From NCBI GenBank assembly GCA_029263075.1, contig JAJCYE010000023.1, positions 1 through 56,035 of the forward strand: DNA of 56,035 nt. The letters are read 5' to 3'. How positions within the stretch are numbered: position 1 is the first letter of the stretch; each line of letters begins with the position of its first letter. The DNA is from Actinomycetes bacterium. Lineage in GTDB: Bacteria; Actinomycetota; CADDZG01; JAHWKV01. Made by a program: the position numbers and the translations under genes. Shown here piece by piece: positions 26,004 to 35,710 of the stretch. The notes under the pieces are model-generated. The model saw nothing but the letters and a program-made list of their open reading frames with translations, did not search any database and was not told where the DNA came from.

Positions 26004-28387
26004 GCTCGCACCACGTCGTTGACGTTCGGCTTGGAGAAGTAGCCGCCGTCGATCCCGTAGGGGGAACGGTTGGCTTTGGCGGAGAGCGTGCGGGGAGCAA
26101 CTTCGAGATGTTGCCAGGCCCCCTGGACCTCAAGGACCTGCTGCATCATGTAGGCGCTTGCGCCGCCGGGGACATCTTCATCCAAGAACAGGACCGCGTT
26201 CGTGCGGGCCAGGGACCCGGCTATGGAGTGGTGAATGTCGAAGGGGTTCAGAGACTGGACGTCGATAACTTCGACGTCGACCTCAAGGGTTTCAAGTACA
26301 TCGGCTGCTTCAATAGCCACGTTGCAACACTCCGCGTAGGTGACAAGGGTCAGGTCCGAGCCGGGGCGAAGGATCTCCGGAACTCCCAGCGGCACCGTAA
26401 AAGTACCGATGTTGTCCGGGATCCGCTCCTTGCGCCGATAGCCCCTCAGGACCTCGATCACGATACCCGGATTATCGGATTGCATCAGCGTGTTGTAGAA
26501 ACCGGCAGCCCGGGTCATGTCCCGGGGCACCGCAAGATAGATGCCGCGACAGGCATTCAGGATCACCGACATCGGGGATCCGGTGTGCCACATCCCGTCG
26601 AATCGGTGCCCTTTGGTCCGGATGATTACGGGGGCTTTTTGACCGCCCGCCGACCGATAGTGAAGGGTGGCCAGATCGTCGGTCAGGGTCTGGAGGGCAA
26701 AAGCCAGGTAGTCGAGGTACTGGATATCCACTAGGGGCCTCAGCCCCCGGAGAGCCGCCCCTATCCCCTGGCCCAAAATGGTGGCCTCCCGGATCCCGGT
26801 ATCGGTCACCCGGAGGTCGCCGTAGCGCTGGTTCAGGCCCTGGAAAGCCAGGTTGACGTCGCCCAGCTTTCCCACGTCCTCCCCAACGATGAACATGCGG
26901 GCGTCCTTCTTGAGGTGGTGGTCGAAGCACCGCTGGAGCACCTGCCGGCCGTCGACCAGTTCGGACGTTCGCGAAAATACCGGTTTGCGCTCCAGGACGG
27001 TCAACGGAGACTCGTCGGACTCGCTGTACAGGTGGGAGTTGAAACGCCTCTCGTTTTCCAGGTCCATCCGGTCGAGGTATTCGACCAGGCGGTCCCGGGC
27101 CCCGCAGGGCAGGTCACGAGTTGCCACCAACGCCTTGAACAAGGTGTCGTGGATCAGCCGGCGGTTCAGCCGGTCGGGGTTCTTGAGGGTGTTGCGCAGC
27201 AGAGGGATCTCCCGGGCACCCCGGGTCTCGAGATCCAGGCCGTCCAGCAGGCGAATCGCGGCCTTTTGGTCGCGCCGGATGGGGGCCATGTGGGCCGACC
27301 ACGCGGCGCTTCGGTGACCCTCAACCACCGCCCGGTCCTCCTCCTCCAGCTCGTCCAAGAGTGCGGGGGGGAACAGCCCCCGAGCTTCAATCCACATACG
27401 CATACGGACCAGCGGATCAAAGTCCGTCTCAAAGGTCATCCGGGAACGGGACTTGTACCGCTCGTGGCTGCCACTTGCGGAGTGGCCCTGGGGCTGGGTC
27501 ATCTCTGTTACATGAAAAAGAGCGGGTATGTGGCAGGTGCGCACCCGCTCGATGCCCTTTAGGTACGCCAGGCACAGTGACGGGTAGTCCCAGCCCTTCA
27601 GGACGTGGATGTCCATGCCGGTCCCGGTCGATTCGTCCCATAAGAAACCCCGCATCGCCTCGGAAATCGACCTCTTGGTGGTCTGAAGCTCGTTGGGGAC
27701 GGAGATTCCGTACCAGTCGTCCCAGACCGAGATTGCAAGGGGGACCTGAAGGACCCCCGCGGCGTTCATGGCCTCAAAGAAGACTCCTTCGCTGGTTCCG
27801 GCGTTGCCGATGGTGCCGAACGCGACTTCGTTCCCGTTGTCGGAAAACCTTTCCACGCCATCTGATAGCGCCGGCTCATTGCGGTACAGCTTCGAGGCGT
27901 AGGCCAAGCCGAGGAGCCGGGCCATTTGACCGGCGGTGGGAGACACGTCGCTGCTGGACTGCTTTGCGGACATCAGGTTGGTAAAGCGGCCGTGCGAGTC
28001 CAGCAGCGGGGTCCCGAAGTGGTTGTTCATCTGCCGGCCCCCGGAGGCCGGTTCAAGCGACGTATCGGGCGTCCCGTAGAGCTGGGCAAAGTACTTGCGG
28101 ATATCGGACATGCCGGTGGCGAACATGAACGTCTGGTCACGGTAGTAGCCGGCCCGGAAATCGCCATCCTGGAACGCCTTGGCCATCGCCAGTTCCGCAA
28201 CCTCCTTGCCGTCGCCGAAAATGCCGAAGGTAGCCCTCCCAGCGCGCACCTCCCTAGTCCCGATCAGACTGGCCAGCCGGCTCTGGTGTGCGGTCCGGTA
28301 GTCGAACAAAATTTCGTCCGAGTCAAGACTGACCCCGTTTGGCTCCAACTCCACCCGGGTCCCCTGGAGCCGGCGCACGTCAGGCAC
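25952..28387 (-). CDS. 2-oxoacid dehydrogenase E1, fused alpha and beta subunits
   Basis: Alpha half with ThDP region (AFGTIGNAGTSEGVFFEAMNAAGVLQVPLAISVWDDWYGIS) followed by beta half (FIVGEDVGKLGDVNLAFQGLNQRYGDLRVTDTGIREATILGQGIGAALRGLRPLVDIQYLDY). Confidence 0.92.
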   Translation of the reverse strand: MPDVRRLQGTRVELEPNGVSLDSDEILFDYRTAHQSRLASLIGTREVRAGRATFGIFGDGKEVAELAMAKAFQDGDFRAGYYRDQTFMFATGMSDIRKYFAQLYGTPDTSLEPASGGRQMNNHFGTPLLDSHGRFTNLMSAKQSSSDVSPTAGQMARLLGLAYASKLYRNEPALSDGVERFSDNGNEVAFGTIGNAGTSEGVFFEAMNAAGVLQVPLAISVWDDWYGISVPNELQTTKRSISEAMRGFLWDESTGTGMDIHVLKGWDYPSLCLAYLKGIERVRTCHIPALFHVTEMTQPQGHSASGSHERYKSRSRMTFETDFDPLVRMRMWIEARGLFPPALLDELEEEDRAVVEGHRSAAWSAHMAPIRRDQKAAIRLLDGLDLETRGAREIPLLRNTLKNPDRLNRRLIHDTLFKALVATRDLPCGARDRLVEYLDRMDLENERRFNSHLYSESDESPLTVLERKPVFSRTSELVDGRQVLQRCFDHHLKKDARMFIVGEDVGKLGDVNLAFQGLNQRYGDLRVTDTGIREATILGQGIGAALRGLRPLVDIQYLDYLAFALQTLTDDLATLHYRSAGGQKAPVIIRTKGHRFDGMWHTGSPMSVILNACRGIYLAVPRDMTRAAGFYNTLMQSDNPGIVIEVLRGYRRKERIPDNIGTFTVPLGVPEILRPGSDLTLVTYAECCNVAIEAADVLETLEVDVEVIDVQSLNPFDIHHSIAGSLARTNAVLFLDEDVPGGASAYMMQQVLEVQGAWQHLEVAPRTLSAKANRSPYGIDGGYFSKPNVNDVVRACYEIAAEIRPDLAPLR

Positions 28388-29084
28388 TCACGGGTTCGGG
28401 CGGGCTCAACGACAGGTCCTCAATCCGTCCGGTCTGGAGCCGGCGGCCCATCACCTCCCCCAGCTTGTGGGCGAAGACGTTTGCCACCTCGCTGAGCGCC
28501 GGCGCGGCCCCCAGCAGATCACCCAAAGAAGTGACCCCCGATTCAGGGATACCGCAGGGGATCATTCCCGAAAAGTTCTCCAGGTCGGTGGTCACGTTGA
28601 GGGCCATACCGTGTTTGGTCACCCCGCGGCTTACGTTTACCCCCAGCGCCGCCAGCTTGCGCGACCCCACCCAGACCCCGGTGAGCCCGGGCCGCAGAAC
28701 CGCCGGCACGCCGAACTCCAACACCGTTGCCAGCGTGGCCGACTCAACCATCCGTAGATAGGCGATCACATCCGGGTTGGGTTGTTGAGGGGTCCGCAAG
28801 TCGATCACCGGATACACAACCAGCTGCCCGGGGCCGTGATAGGTGATGCTCCCGCCGCGGTCCGACTCGTGCAGGGCAATCCCCCGCTCCTGCAGTTGAT
28901 CCCGGGAGACCAGCAGGTGTTCCGGGCGGAATGCCCGGCCCAGAGAAAACACCGGAGGGTGCTCCAGGCACAACATCAGGTCCGGTAATTCGCCGGCGAC
29001 TCGGCGGCGGTGAAGTTCACGCTGCCACTTGCAGGCGGCGGCGTATTCAATCGATCCTGCATCTATCTGCAGAATCGGCTGCAT
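28380..29084 (-). CDS. lipB: Octanoyltransferase LipB
   Basis: CLEHPPVFSLGRAF...DRGGSITYHGPGQLVVYPVIDLR...GVWVGSRKLAALGVNVSRGVTKHGMALNV. Confidence 0.95.
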   Translation of the reverse strand: MQPILQIDAGSIEYAAACKWQRELHRRRVAGELPDLMLCLEHPPVFSLGRAFRPEHLLVSRDQLQERGIALHESDRGGSITYHGPGQLVVYPVIDLRTPQQPNPDVIAYLRMVESATLATVLEFGVPAVLRPGLTGVWVGSRKLAALGVNVSRGVTKHGMALNVTTDLENFSGMIPCGIPESGVTSLGDLLGAAPALSEVANVFAHKLGEVMGRRLQTGRIEDLSLSPPEPVSA

Positions 29085-30466
29085 CAGCCGGGAAGCAACC
29101 CACTTAGGTCCGAAGCGAAATCTGCTTCTTCAATCAGTCCGCGCAGATAGGCGAGGAACTTCGCCGCCTCGGCACCATCGATTATTCGGTGATCCCAGGA
29201 GATGGAGAGGTTGGTCATCTGCCGGACCGCAACCGAGTCCCGTCCTTCGTCGTCGGTTACCACCACCGGGCGCTTGACGACCGCGTCGAACGCCATGATC
29301 GCCGCCTGACCGCGGTTGATGATGGGCACCGACATGATCGAACCGAAACCTCCGGGGTTGGTGATAGTGAAGGTTCCTCCCTGGACTTCGTCCGGGGCCA
29401 GTTTCCTGTTCCGGGCCCGGTCCGCAACGTCGCGCACCGCTCGGGCAAGCCCCACCACGTTCATGGTTTCCGCACCCTTGACCACCGGCACGATCAATCC
29501 GTTGTCGAGGGCCACCGCAATGCCGAGGTTCACGAAATATTTTCGGGTGATCGTCCCGTCGCCGTTCCAGGTTGCGTTGAGCTGGGGGAACTGCAGGAGC
29601 GCCTGGGTCAACGCTTTGGAGACGAACGGCATCCATGTGAGCGAGAACCCCTCCCGGGACTTAAAGGCAGGACCGGCCTCAGCCCGGAGCCGGGCAACAC
29701 GGCTCAGGTCGACCTCGATTGTGTTCCAGGCCCGTGCGGTTTCATTGGACGAAGCGATCATGTGCTCAGCGATGGCCTTGCGCATCGGACCAATCTGGAC
29801 CACTTCTTCCCGACCCTCTGCTCCGGAAACCGGGGCCGGGGCGGGCAGGGGCGCTACCGTCTGCTCGCGGGCGGCGCCGCTTGGTTCGGCGGGCGATTGC
29901 CCGTCCCCGCCTGCCGCTTGAAGGACGTCCTGCTTGGTGATGCGCCCTCCGGTGCCGGTTCCGATCACCCCGGCCAGATCGACGCCGGTTTCCGCTGCGA
30001 GCTTGCGCACCAGCGGGGAGAGTACGTTGCGAAATTGTTGACCTCCCGAGGGGCCGTCCGAGACGGCTGCCGGCGGAGGCGCGGTCCGGGGCGGGGGCGG
30101 GGGTTGGGCTGGCGCGGGAGGGGGCGCCGGGACAGGCTCCAGAGGGGCCGGGGCGGCGGCAGGAGGCGCCGGGGGGACCGGCGGAGCCGGGGCCTGAGCG
30201 GGCGGCGACCCGTTGGGGGACTCCGAGTCCTGCTCACCGTCGATCTCGGCCATGACCGCCCCCACCAGAACGGTTTCGCCCTCCTGAACCAGGATCCTGG
30301 TCACCAAACCGGACGCCGGCGAGGGGATCTCGCTGTCCACCTTGTCGGTGGACACCTCGACGAGGGGTTCGTCGACCTCGATCACATCTCCTGCCCTTTT
30401 GAGCCAGCGAGTAACGGTTGCTTCCAAAACCGTTTCGCCGAGCTGAGGCATCTTGAACTGCTGCAT
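29084..30466 (-). CDS. 2-oxoacid dehydrogenase E2 (dihydrolipoamide acyltransferase)
   Basis: Lipoyl domain ending VSTDKVDSEIPSPASG; E3-binding region; catalytic SISWDHRIIDGAEAAKFLAYLR. Confidence 0.95.
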   Translation of the reverse strand: MQQFKMPQLGETVLEATVTRWLKRAGDVIEVDEPLVEVSTDKVDSEIPSPASGLVTRILVQEGETVLVGAVMAEIDGEQDSESPNGSPPAQAPAPPVPPAPPAAAPAPLEPVPAPPPAPAQPPPPPRTAPPPAAVSDGPSGGQQFRNVLSPLVRKLAAETGVDLAGVIGTGTGGRITKQDVLQAAGGDGQSPAEPSGAAREQTVAPLPAPAPVSGAEGREEVVQIGPMRKAIAEHMIASSNETARAWNTIEVDLSRVARLRAEAGPAFKSREGFSLTWMPFVSKALTQALLQFPQLNATWNGDGTITRKYFVNLGIAVALDNGLIVPVVKGAETMNVVGLARAVRDVADRARNRKLAPDEVQGGTFTITNPGGFGSIMSVPIINRGQAAIMAFDAVVKRPVVVTDDEGRDSVAVRQMTNLSISWDHRIIDGAEAAKFLAYLRGLIEEADFASDLSGLLPG

Positions 30467-30616
30467 TTCTGAAGCCTTTGAGTTGAGGTTTCAGCATCTT
30501 ACCCAAACGGCTTCTTGGGAGGCTTCAGCGGGGAATCAAAAAAAGGCTAAACGTTTGCGATTTGTTGCCGATAGGGAGGAACGAATACCAACCCCAACCC
30601 CCGTGGAGAGGCATTC

Positions 30617-31168
30617 TTGGAATCGGGCGACAACCTGGATCTTGCTCTCGCCGCCGCTCAGGCTAACGCCGAGTGGGGCTGGAACGGTCTCTATCGCAAC
30701 CTCGCGCCTAGCGTTACCGGTTACCTGCGCGCTCAGGGTGCAGCCGAGCCGGAGGACCTCGCCGCCGACGTTTTCCTCCAGGCCGTTAAGGCCGTGAAGC
30801 GTTTCGAGGGCAACGGGGCCGCGTTCCGGTCATGGATTTTCTGTATCGCACACAACAAGCTGATCGACGACTCCAGGTATCGTCGTCGCCGGCCCGTGGA
30901 ACCGGTGGCAGACCCGGCTCCGGGCGCCGCACCGGTTGCCGTGGAGGACCAGGTCCTCAAACACCTGGCAGAAGACAGGGTCAAGGAACTCCTCAACCGC
31001 CTGACGATCGATCAACGGGACGTGCTCCTGCTCAGGATCGTGGGGGGGCTGACGGTGGACGAGGTGGCCCGGGCCCTGGGCAAGAACCCTCCGGCTGTAA
31101 AAGCACTACAAAGGCGGGGTTTGGCCTGCCTCAAACGAGAAATATCGTTGCAAACGGTATCCGTCTGA
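30617..31168 (+). CDS. ECF RNA polymerase sigma factor
   Basis: EDLAADVFLQAVKAVKRFEGNGAAFRSWIFCIAHNKLIDDSRYRRRRP and LLNRLTIDQRDVLLLRIVGGLTVDEVARALGKNPPAVKALQRRGLACLKRE; TTG start after GGAGAGG. Confidence 0.93.
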   Translation: MESGDNLDLALAAAQANAEWGWNGLYRNLAPSVTGYLRAQGAAEPEDLAADVFLQAVKAVKRFEGNGAAFRSWIFCIAHNKLIDDSRYRRRRPVEPVADPAPGAAPVAVEDQVLKHLAEDRVKELLNRLTIDQRDVLLLRIVGGLTVDEVARALGKNPPAVKALQRRGLACLKREISLQTVSV

Positions 31169-31193
31169 GCCGTCGAAGCGTTTGCAGAAATGA

Positions 31194-31475
31194 ATGGATG
31201 TCACGATTCTCACCGACGAGGCCTGCGAAAGGCTGATTACCGGTCGCCTAACGACGGCCGACACCGATCTATGCCGGGTTGGGTGGTTCCTTGAGGATCT
31301 TCGAGCGGTCTACTCGGAACCCATTCCCAAAGCCGTTCGCGCGCTGCATCCATCGGCAGTTGCTTCGCCTCCCGACACCAAATCGTTGTGGCCACCCGAT
31401 CAACTGCGTGGCTGTAAACCCGCCCGTTCATGGTGGACCGGGACCGATTCCCCTGAGAACGATCCGCCCAAGTAG
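31194..31475 (+). pseudogene. Possible remnant or short ORF downstream of ECF sigma; 3' part looks non-coding
   Basis: N-term MDVTILTDEACERLITGRLTTADTDLCRVGWFLEDLRAVYSEPIPKAVRALH looks protein-like; the remainder (PSAVASPPDTKSLWPPDQLRGC...) is low quality. Confidence 0.35.
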
Positions 31476-31858
31476 AGCTGCAGCAACTCCTTCTTTCAAA
31501 CAACGGATGAACACCCGGTCCCATCTCACTGTGGGTACCCGCCAACTCCCGGGCCGCCCGCCCCGCCTTGCGGGGCACTCTGGTTCTGTCGCTCCCCGGA
31601 CGAGACCCCTTTCCGGCGACCTCCTGCTCGGCTCATCGGGAACGACTGATTCGAAAAAGCTCACTTTCAGTGGTATCGACAGCACGGTCAGCGTCGTTCA
31701 CAGAATTGGATGGTATCGCCCCTGCGCCGGTGCGTCGGCGTAGGGGCGGTCCATACCTACCAGACGCGACCAGTACCCGGATTAGCAGGCGGAGTTTTGA
31801 TTCCCCGCGCCTTTACAACCATCGACGGATCAATCAGCAACCCAACAGGAGGTAGTGA

Positions 31859-32833
31859 ATGCTCGAAGGAGTCCTCGGCTCGTTAGCAGCCAAAATTCTT
31901 GCAGGTGTCTTGGGTGTCGCCGGAATAGCCGGGGGGTTGGGTGCGGCCGGCGTGCTACCCGGCGTTCCCGGAATCGGCGGGAGCGCCCCGGAGGTTGAAG
32001 TAGCAGCCACCGCCGGGGACACCACGGTTTCCACCTCCTCCGCGCTCCCCGTTGACCTTGCCGGCCTTCCGCTAGGCAGCGAGGCGGCCGGCGTGATGGC
32101 TCTTATCGAGCAGGCGCAGGCAGCGGCCGACAACGCCGGTGCCGCGGCAAGCTTGTGCCTGGACACCGCCACCACCCAGGTCTCCGGGCTCGTTGCTTCT
32201 ATCGCCGGCCTCACCGACCCGGCGCAACTGCAGAGTCTGCTGGGCAAAGTCGCAGCGGTTGGAACCCAAGCACAGAGTTGCGCCGATCAGGCGACGGCCA
32301 TGGGCAGGACCGCAGTGGACAAGGCACGTGAGGCCTCTCAGGCCGCCGGAGCCCTGGATTCCGCTGGACTGGGTGATCTCGGCGGCCTCACCGATCCCGA
32401 AGATATCCTCGGCCAGATCCTGGCCGCAGCCCTAGGCGCCGGCGATGCCGCTGCTGCCGCAGAGGACCTCGCCTTGGGAATCGTCAACCAGGTGATCACG
32501 ACCGTCGGTGCGCTGCTTCCCGGCCTTGGTGACGGTGGCCTCCCGATTCCCGGCCTGGGTGACGGTGGCCTCCCGATTCCCGGCCTTGGTGACGGTGGCC
32601 TCCCGATTCCCGGCCTGGGTGACGGTGGCCTCCCGATTCCCGGCCTGGGTGACGGTGGCCTCCCGATTCCCGGCCTTGGTGACAGTGGCCTCCCGATTCC
32701 CGGCCTCGGCCAGGGCGGCCCACTACCGGGCCTGGAGAACGGCAACCCCATTGACCTGGCCAACCAACTGGTCGGCAACATCATGGGGGCTCTGGGTGGA
32801 CTGACCGGATCTCTCCCCGTACCCACTCCGTAA
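31859..32833 (+). CDS. Gly/Pro-rich tandem-repeat protein, probably exported
   Basis: N-term MLEGVLGSLAAKILAGVLGVAGIAGGLGAAGVLPGVPGIGG; GLGDGGLPIP repeats; GGAGG 5' of ATG. Confidence 0.78.
   Translation: MLEGVLGSLAAKILAGVLGVAGIAGGLGAAGVLPGVPGIGGSAPEVEVAATAGDTTVSTSSALPVDLAGLPLGSEAAGVMALIEQAQAAADNAGAAASLCLDTATTQVSGLVASIAGLTDPAQLQSLLGKVAAVGTQAQSCADQATAMGRTAVDKAREASQAAGALDSAGLGDLGGLTDPEDILGQILAAALGAGDAAAAAEDLALGIVNQVITTVGALLPGLGDGGLPIPGLGDGGLPIPGLGDGGLPIPGLGDGGLPIPGLGDGGLPIPGLGDSGLPIPGLGQGGPLPGLENGNPIDLANQLVGNIMGALGGLTGSLPVPTP
32522..32701 (+). repeat. Six 30-bp tandem repeats (GLGDGGLPIP x5, GLGDSGLPIP x1)
   Basis: Unit ggccTKggtgacggtggcctcccgattccc read directly; only one codon wobbles apart from the Ser variant. 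Confidence 0.95.
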
Positions 32834-32853
32834 GCTCGGGCGCACAAGCGCAA

Positions 32854-32888
32854 AAAGAAGGGGGCCGGATAATCCGGCCCCCTTCTTT
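32854..32888. terminator. Bidirectional intrinsic terminator
   Basis: AAAGAAGGGGGCCGGAT-A-ATCCGGCCCCCTTCTTT between convergent genes. Confidence 0.88.
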
Positions 32889-32916
32889 CATTTCGGCTCC
32901 TCGCCCGACGCCTCGA

Positions 32917-35637
32917 CTATTGGGGCCGGCCGGAGTAATCCGCCTCCGGGTCGAGCCCGTAGCCCTCCACCGCGGCTTGAACCACTTCCGGCTTGATCTC
33001 GCCCGATTGGGCGAGTGCCGCCAGTACGGCGACCACGATGTGCTCGCCGTCTATCTCGAAGTAGCGCCTCAGATTTTCTCGGGTGTCGCTTCGCCCGAAA
33101 CCGTCGGTCCCCAATGAGACGTAGGGCTCGGGCACCCAGCGGGATATCTGATCCGGCACCGAACACATCCAGTCGGTGGCGGCGACGAACGGCCCCTCCG
33201 ATCCGTTCAGGGCTTTCTGCAGGAACGAAAGACGGGGGGCCTCCTCCGGGTGCAGCCGGTTCCAACGCTCGGTTTCCAGGCAGTCCTCGCGAAGCAGCTT
33301 GAAGCTGGTGACGCTCCAGACGTCGGATGCGACGTCATGGTCCGCATCCAGCATCTGCTGCGCCCTGAGCACCTGGGTCGCCAGGATGGGGCCGCTGCCC
33401 AGGAGCTGGACCCGGTGGGTCCGTTCGCGCAGTGGGGGGCGGAGCCGGTAGATGCCCCGCAGGATCCCCTCGTCGACGCCTTGGGGCTTGGCCGGCATCG
33501 CGTAGTTTTCGTTGTACAGGGCCAAGTAGTAGTAGATGTCTTCGCCCTTGTCGATCATCCGGCGCAACCCGTCCCGCACGATCTCGGCGGTCTCGTAGGC
33601 GAACGCCGGGTCGTAGGCCTGGCAGTTGGGGAAGGTACTGGCCAGAAGCAGGGAGTGGCCGTCGGCGTGCTGCAGCCCCTCGCCGTTCAGGGTGGTCCGG
33701 CCGGCGGTACAGCCAAGCATGAACCCCCGCCCCCGGGCGTCGCCGAACGCCCAGATCAGGTCGCCGATTCTCTGGAATCCGAACATCGAGTAGAAGAGGA
33801 AGAAGGGGATCATGTGTTCGCCGTGGGTGGCGTACGCGGTCCCGGCTGCGGTCATCGAACCCATACTGCCCGCCTCAGTTATCCCTTCTTCAAGGATCTG
33901 GCCGGTCTTGGACTCCGAGTAGCTCAGCAACATGTTGTGGTCGACGGGTTCGTAGAGTTGGCCGACCGAGGAGTGGATGCTGAACTCCTTAAACAGCGAC
34001 TCAAGACCGAAAGTGCGGCCTTCGTCGGGAATGATCGGTACCACCCGGGGGCCGAAGTCCCGGTCCTTCATCAAGTCGCGCAGCAGGGCCACGAACGCCA
34101 TTGTGGTTGAGACTTCCCGGGCACCGCTCCCGCCGTCGAACGCGTCGTAGACCGGATCGCCAGGCAGGACCAGCTTCTTCGGCTTGACCCGGCGTTCGGG
34201 AACAAAGCCCCCCAGCACCTTGCGGCGGTGCTTGAGGTACTGGACCTCATCCGAGTCCTCGCCGGGATGGAAAAATGGCGGCTCCTCCCCGGACAACTTT
34301 TTGGCGGAGACCTCGATATTCAGCCGCTCGGCCAGGCGTTTGAGTTCCTGCTCATTCATCTTCTTGATCTGGTGGGCGGCGTTGCGGGCCTCGAACTCGG
34401 GTCCCAGCGCCCATCCCTTCACCGTTTTGGCCAGGATCACGGTCGGTTTGTCCTGGAGTTGAGTGGCGGTCTGGTAGGCGGCGTAGACCTTGCGGTAGTC
34501 GTGGCCCCCGCGCTTCAAACGCCAAAGGTCATCGTCCGACAGGTGTTCAACCATCCGGCGTAGCCGGGGGTCCGGGCCGAAGAAGTGATCCCGGATATAG
34601 GCTCCGGACTCAATGGAGTAGCGCTGGAACTCGCCGTCAGGCGTGGTGTTCATCTGGTGGACAAGAACGCCCTCGGCGTCCCGGGCCAGCAGGTCGTCCC
34701 ACTCCCGTCCCCAAACAACCTTCAGGACATTCCAACCTGCCCCCTGAAACAACGACTCCAGCTCCTGGATGATCTTGGCGTTGCCCCGAACCGGTCCGTC
34801 GAGGCGTTGCAAGTTGCAGTTGATCACGAAGATCAGGTTGCTGAGCGGCTCGTTGGCCGCCAGATGGAGGGCGCCGACACTCTCTGGTTCGTCCATCTCG
34901 CCGTCCCCGAGGAACGCCCACACCCGCTGTTGCGAGGTGTCCTTGATCCCCCGCAGGTGAAGGTAGCGGTTGAAGCGGGCCTGGTAGATGGCGCTGATGG
35001 AAACCAGGCCCATAGAGACCGACGGGAACTCCCAGAAGTCCGGCATCAGGCGGGGGTGCGGGTAAGAGGACAGCCCACCCTTCCACGTCGCCTCGCGGCG
35101 GAAATGCTCCAACTGCTGCTCGGTTATGCGGCCCTCCAGATAGCCCCGTGCGTAGATCCCGGGAGCCGCGTGGCCTTGAAGCCATACCTGGTCCCCCCCG
35201 CCGGGGTGATCTTTACCTCTAAAAAAGTGGTTGAAGCCGACCTCGTACAAGCCGGCGGCCGAGGCGTAGGTGGCGAGATGCCCCCCAATCCCCACGTGCA
35301 GCTTGTTGGCCCGGATCACCATGACCGCGGCGTTCCACCGGATGAGCTGGCGGATCCGGAATTCAAGGCCCTCGTTGCCCGGGTAGTAGGGTTCGTTCTC
35401 CGGCGAGATGGTGTTGAGGTAGTCGGTCTGCACCATCGACGGGAGCCCGATCTGGCGCTGCCGTGCGTGCAAGAAGATGCGGTGCAGCAGGTACCGGGCC
35501 CGGGTACGGCCTTCGGTGGCGGCCACGTCGTCGATAGCCGCCAGCCACTGAGCGGTCTCGTCCGGATAAGGATCGGGCAGGTGTCCGCCGAATACGTCGT
35601 AGGGCATCTTCAGCTCCTCTCTATATCCCGGCTCCAC
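32917..35637 (-). CDS. aceE: Pyruvate dehydrogenase E1, homodimeric AceE type
   Basis: WLAAIDDVAATEGRTRARYLLHRI...DYLNTISPENEPYYPGNEGLEFRIRQLIRWNAAVMVIRANK; 906 aa. Confidence 0.96.
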   Translation of the reverse strand: MEPGYREELKMPYDVFGGHLPDPYPDETAQWLAAIDDVAATEGRTRARYLLHRIFLHARQRQIGLPSMVQTDYLNTISPENEPYYPGNEGLEFRIRQLIRWNAAVMVIRANKLHVGIGGHLATYASAAGLYEVGFNHFFRGKDHPGGGDQVWLQGHAAPGIYARGYLEGRITEQQLEHFRREATWKGGLSSYPHPRLMPDFWEFPSVSMGLVSISAIYQARFNRYLHLRGIKDTSQQRVWAFLGDGEMDEPESVGALHLAANEPLSNLIFVINCNLQRLDGPVRGNAKIIQELESLFQGAGWNVLKVVWGREWDDLLARDAEGVLVHQMNTTPDGEFQRYSIESGAYIRDHFFGPDPRLRRMVEHLSDDDLWRLKRGGHDYRKVYAAYQTATQLQDKPTVILAKTVKGWALGPEFEARNAAHQIKKMNEQELKRLAERLNIEVSAKKLSGEEPPFFHPGEDSDEVQYLKHRRKVLGGFVPERRVKPKKLVLPGDPVYDAFDGGSGAREVSTTMAFVALLRDLMKDRDFGPRVVPIIPDEGRTFGLESLFKEFSIHSSVGQLYEPVDHNMLLSYSESKTGQILEEGITEAGSMGSMTAAGTAYATHGEHMIPFFLFYSMFGFQRIGDLIWAFGDARGRGFMLGCTAGRTTLNGEGLQHADGHSLLLASTFPNCQAYDPAFAYETAEIVRDGLRRMIDKGEDIYYYLALYNENYAMPAKPQGVDEGILRGIYRLRPPLRERTHRVQLLGSGPILATQVLRAQQMLDADHDVASDVWSVTSFKLLREDCLETERWNRLHPEEAPRLSFLQKALNGSEGPFVAATDWMCSVPDQISRWVPEPYVSLGTDGFGRSDTRENLRRYFEIDGEHIVVAVLAALAQSGEIKPEVVQAAVEGYGLDPEADYSGRPQ

Positions 35638-35710
35638 CTCTAGTGTGCGCCAAACGGCCTCGGCGGGGCCCCCACTTTACGGATAATGCTCGGTTAATTC
35701 TTCGCGTGCC

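Noticed and set aside
29189-30472. 427-aa plus-strand ORF opposite E2
   Set aside because: Antisense to a convincing E2 acyltransferase; composition is typical of high-GC shadow ORFs.
31711-31757. tRNA-like hairpin before the repeat protein
   Set aside because: No cloverleaf arms, T-loop GTTCRA or anticodon arm could be assembled; kept only as an unexplained hairpin.
32522-32701. Possible CRISPR array
   Set aside because: Contiguous 30-bp repeats without unique spacers, inside a CDS; no cas genes.
32338-32853. Other-frame ORFs across the 30-bp repeat (RPGIGRPPSP, RESGGHRHQG, ASRFPALVTV repeats)
   Set aside because: The repeat length is a multiple of three, so all frames stay open; only the GLGDGGLPIP frame has an RBS, a sensible N-terminus and a terminator.
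34585-35643. 352-aa plus-strand ORF opposite aceE
   Set aside because: Antisense to aceE; no recognisable motifs.
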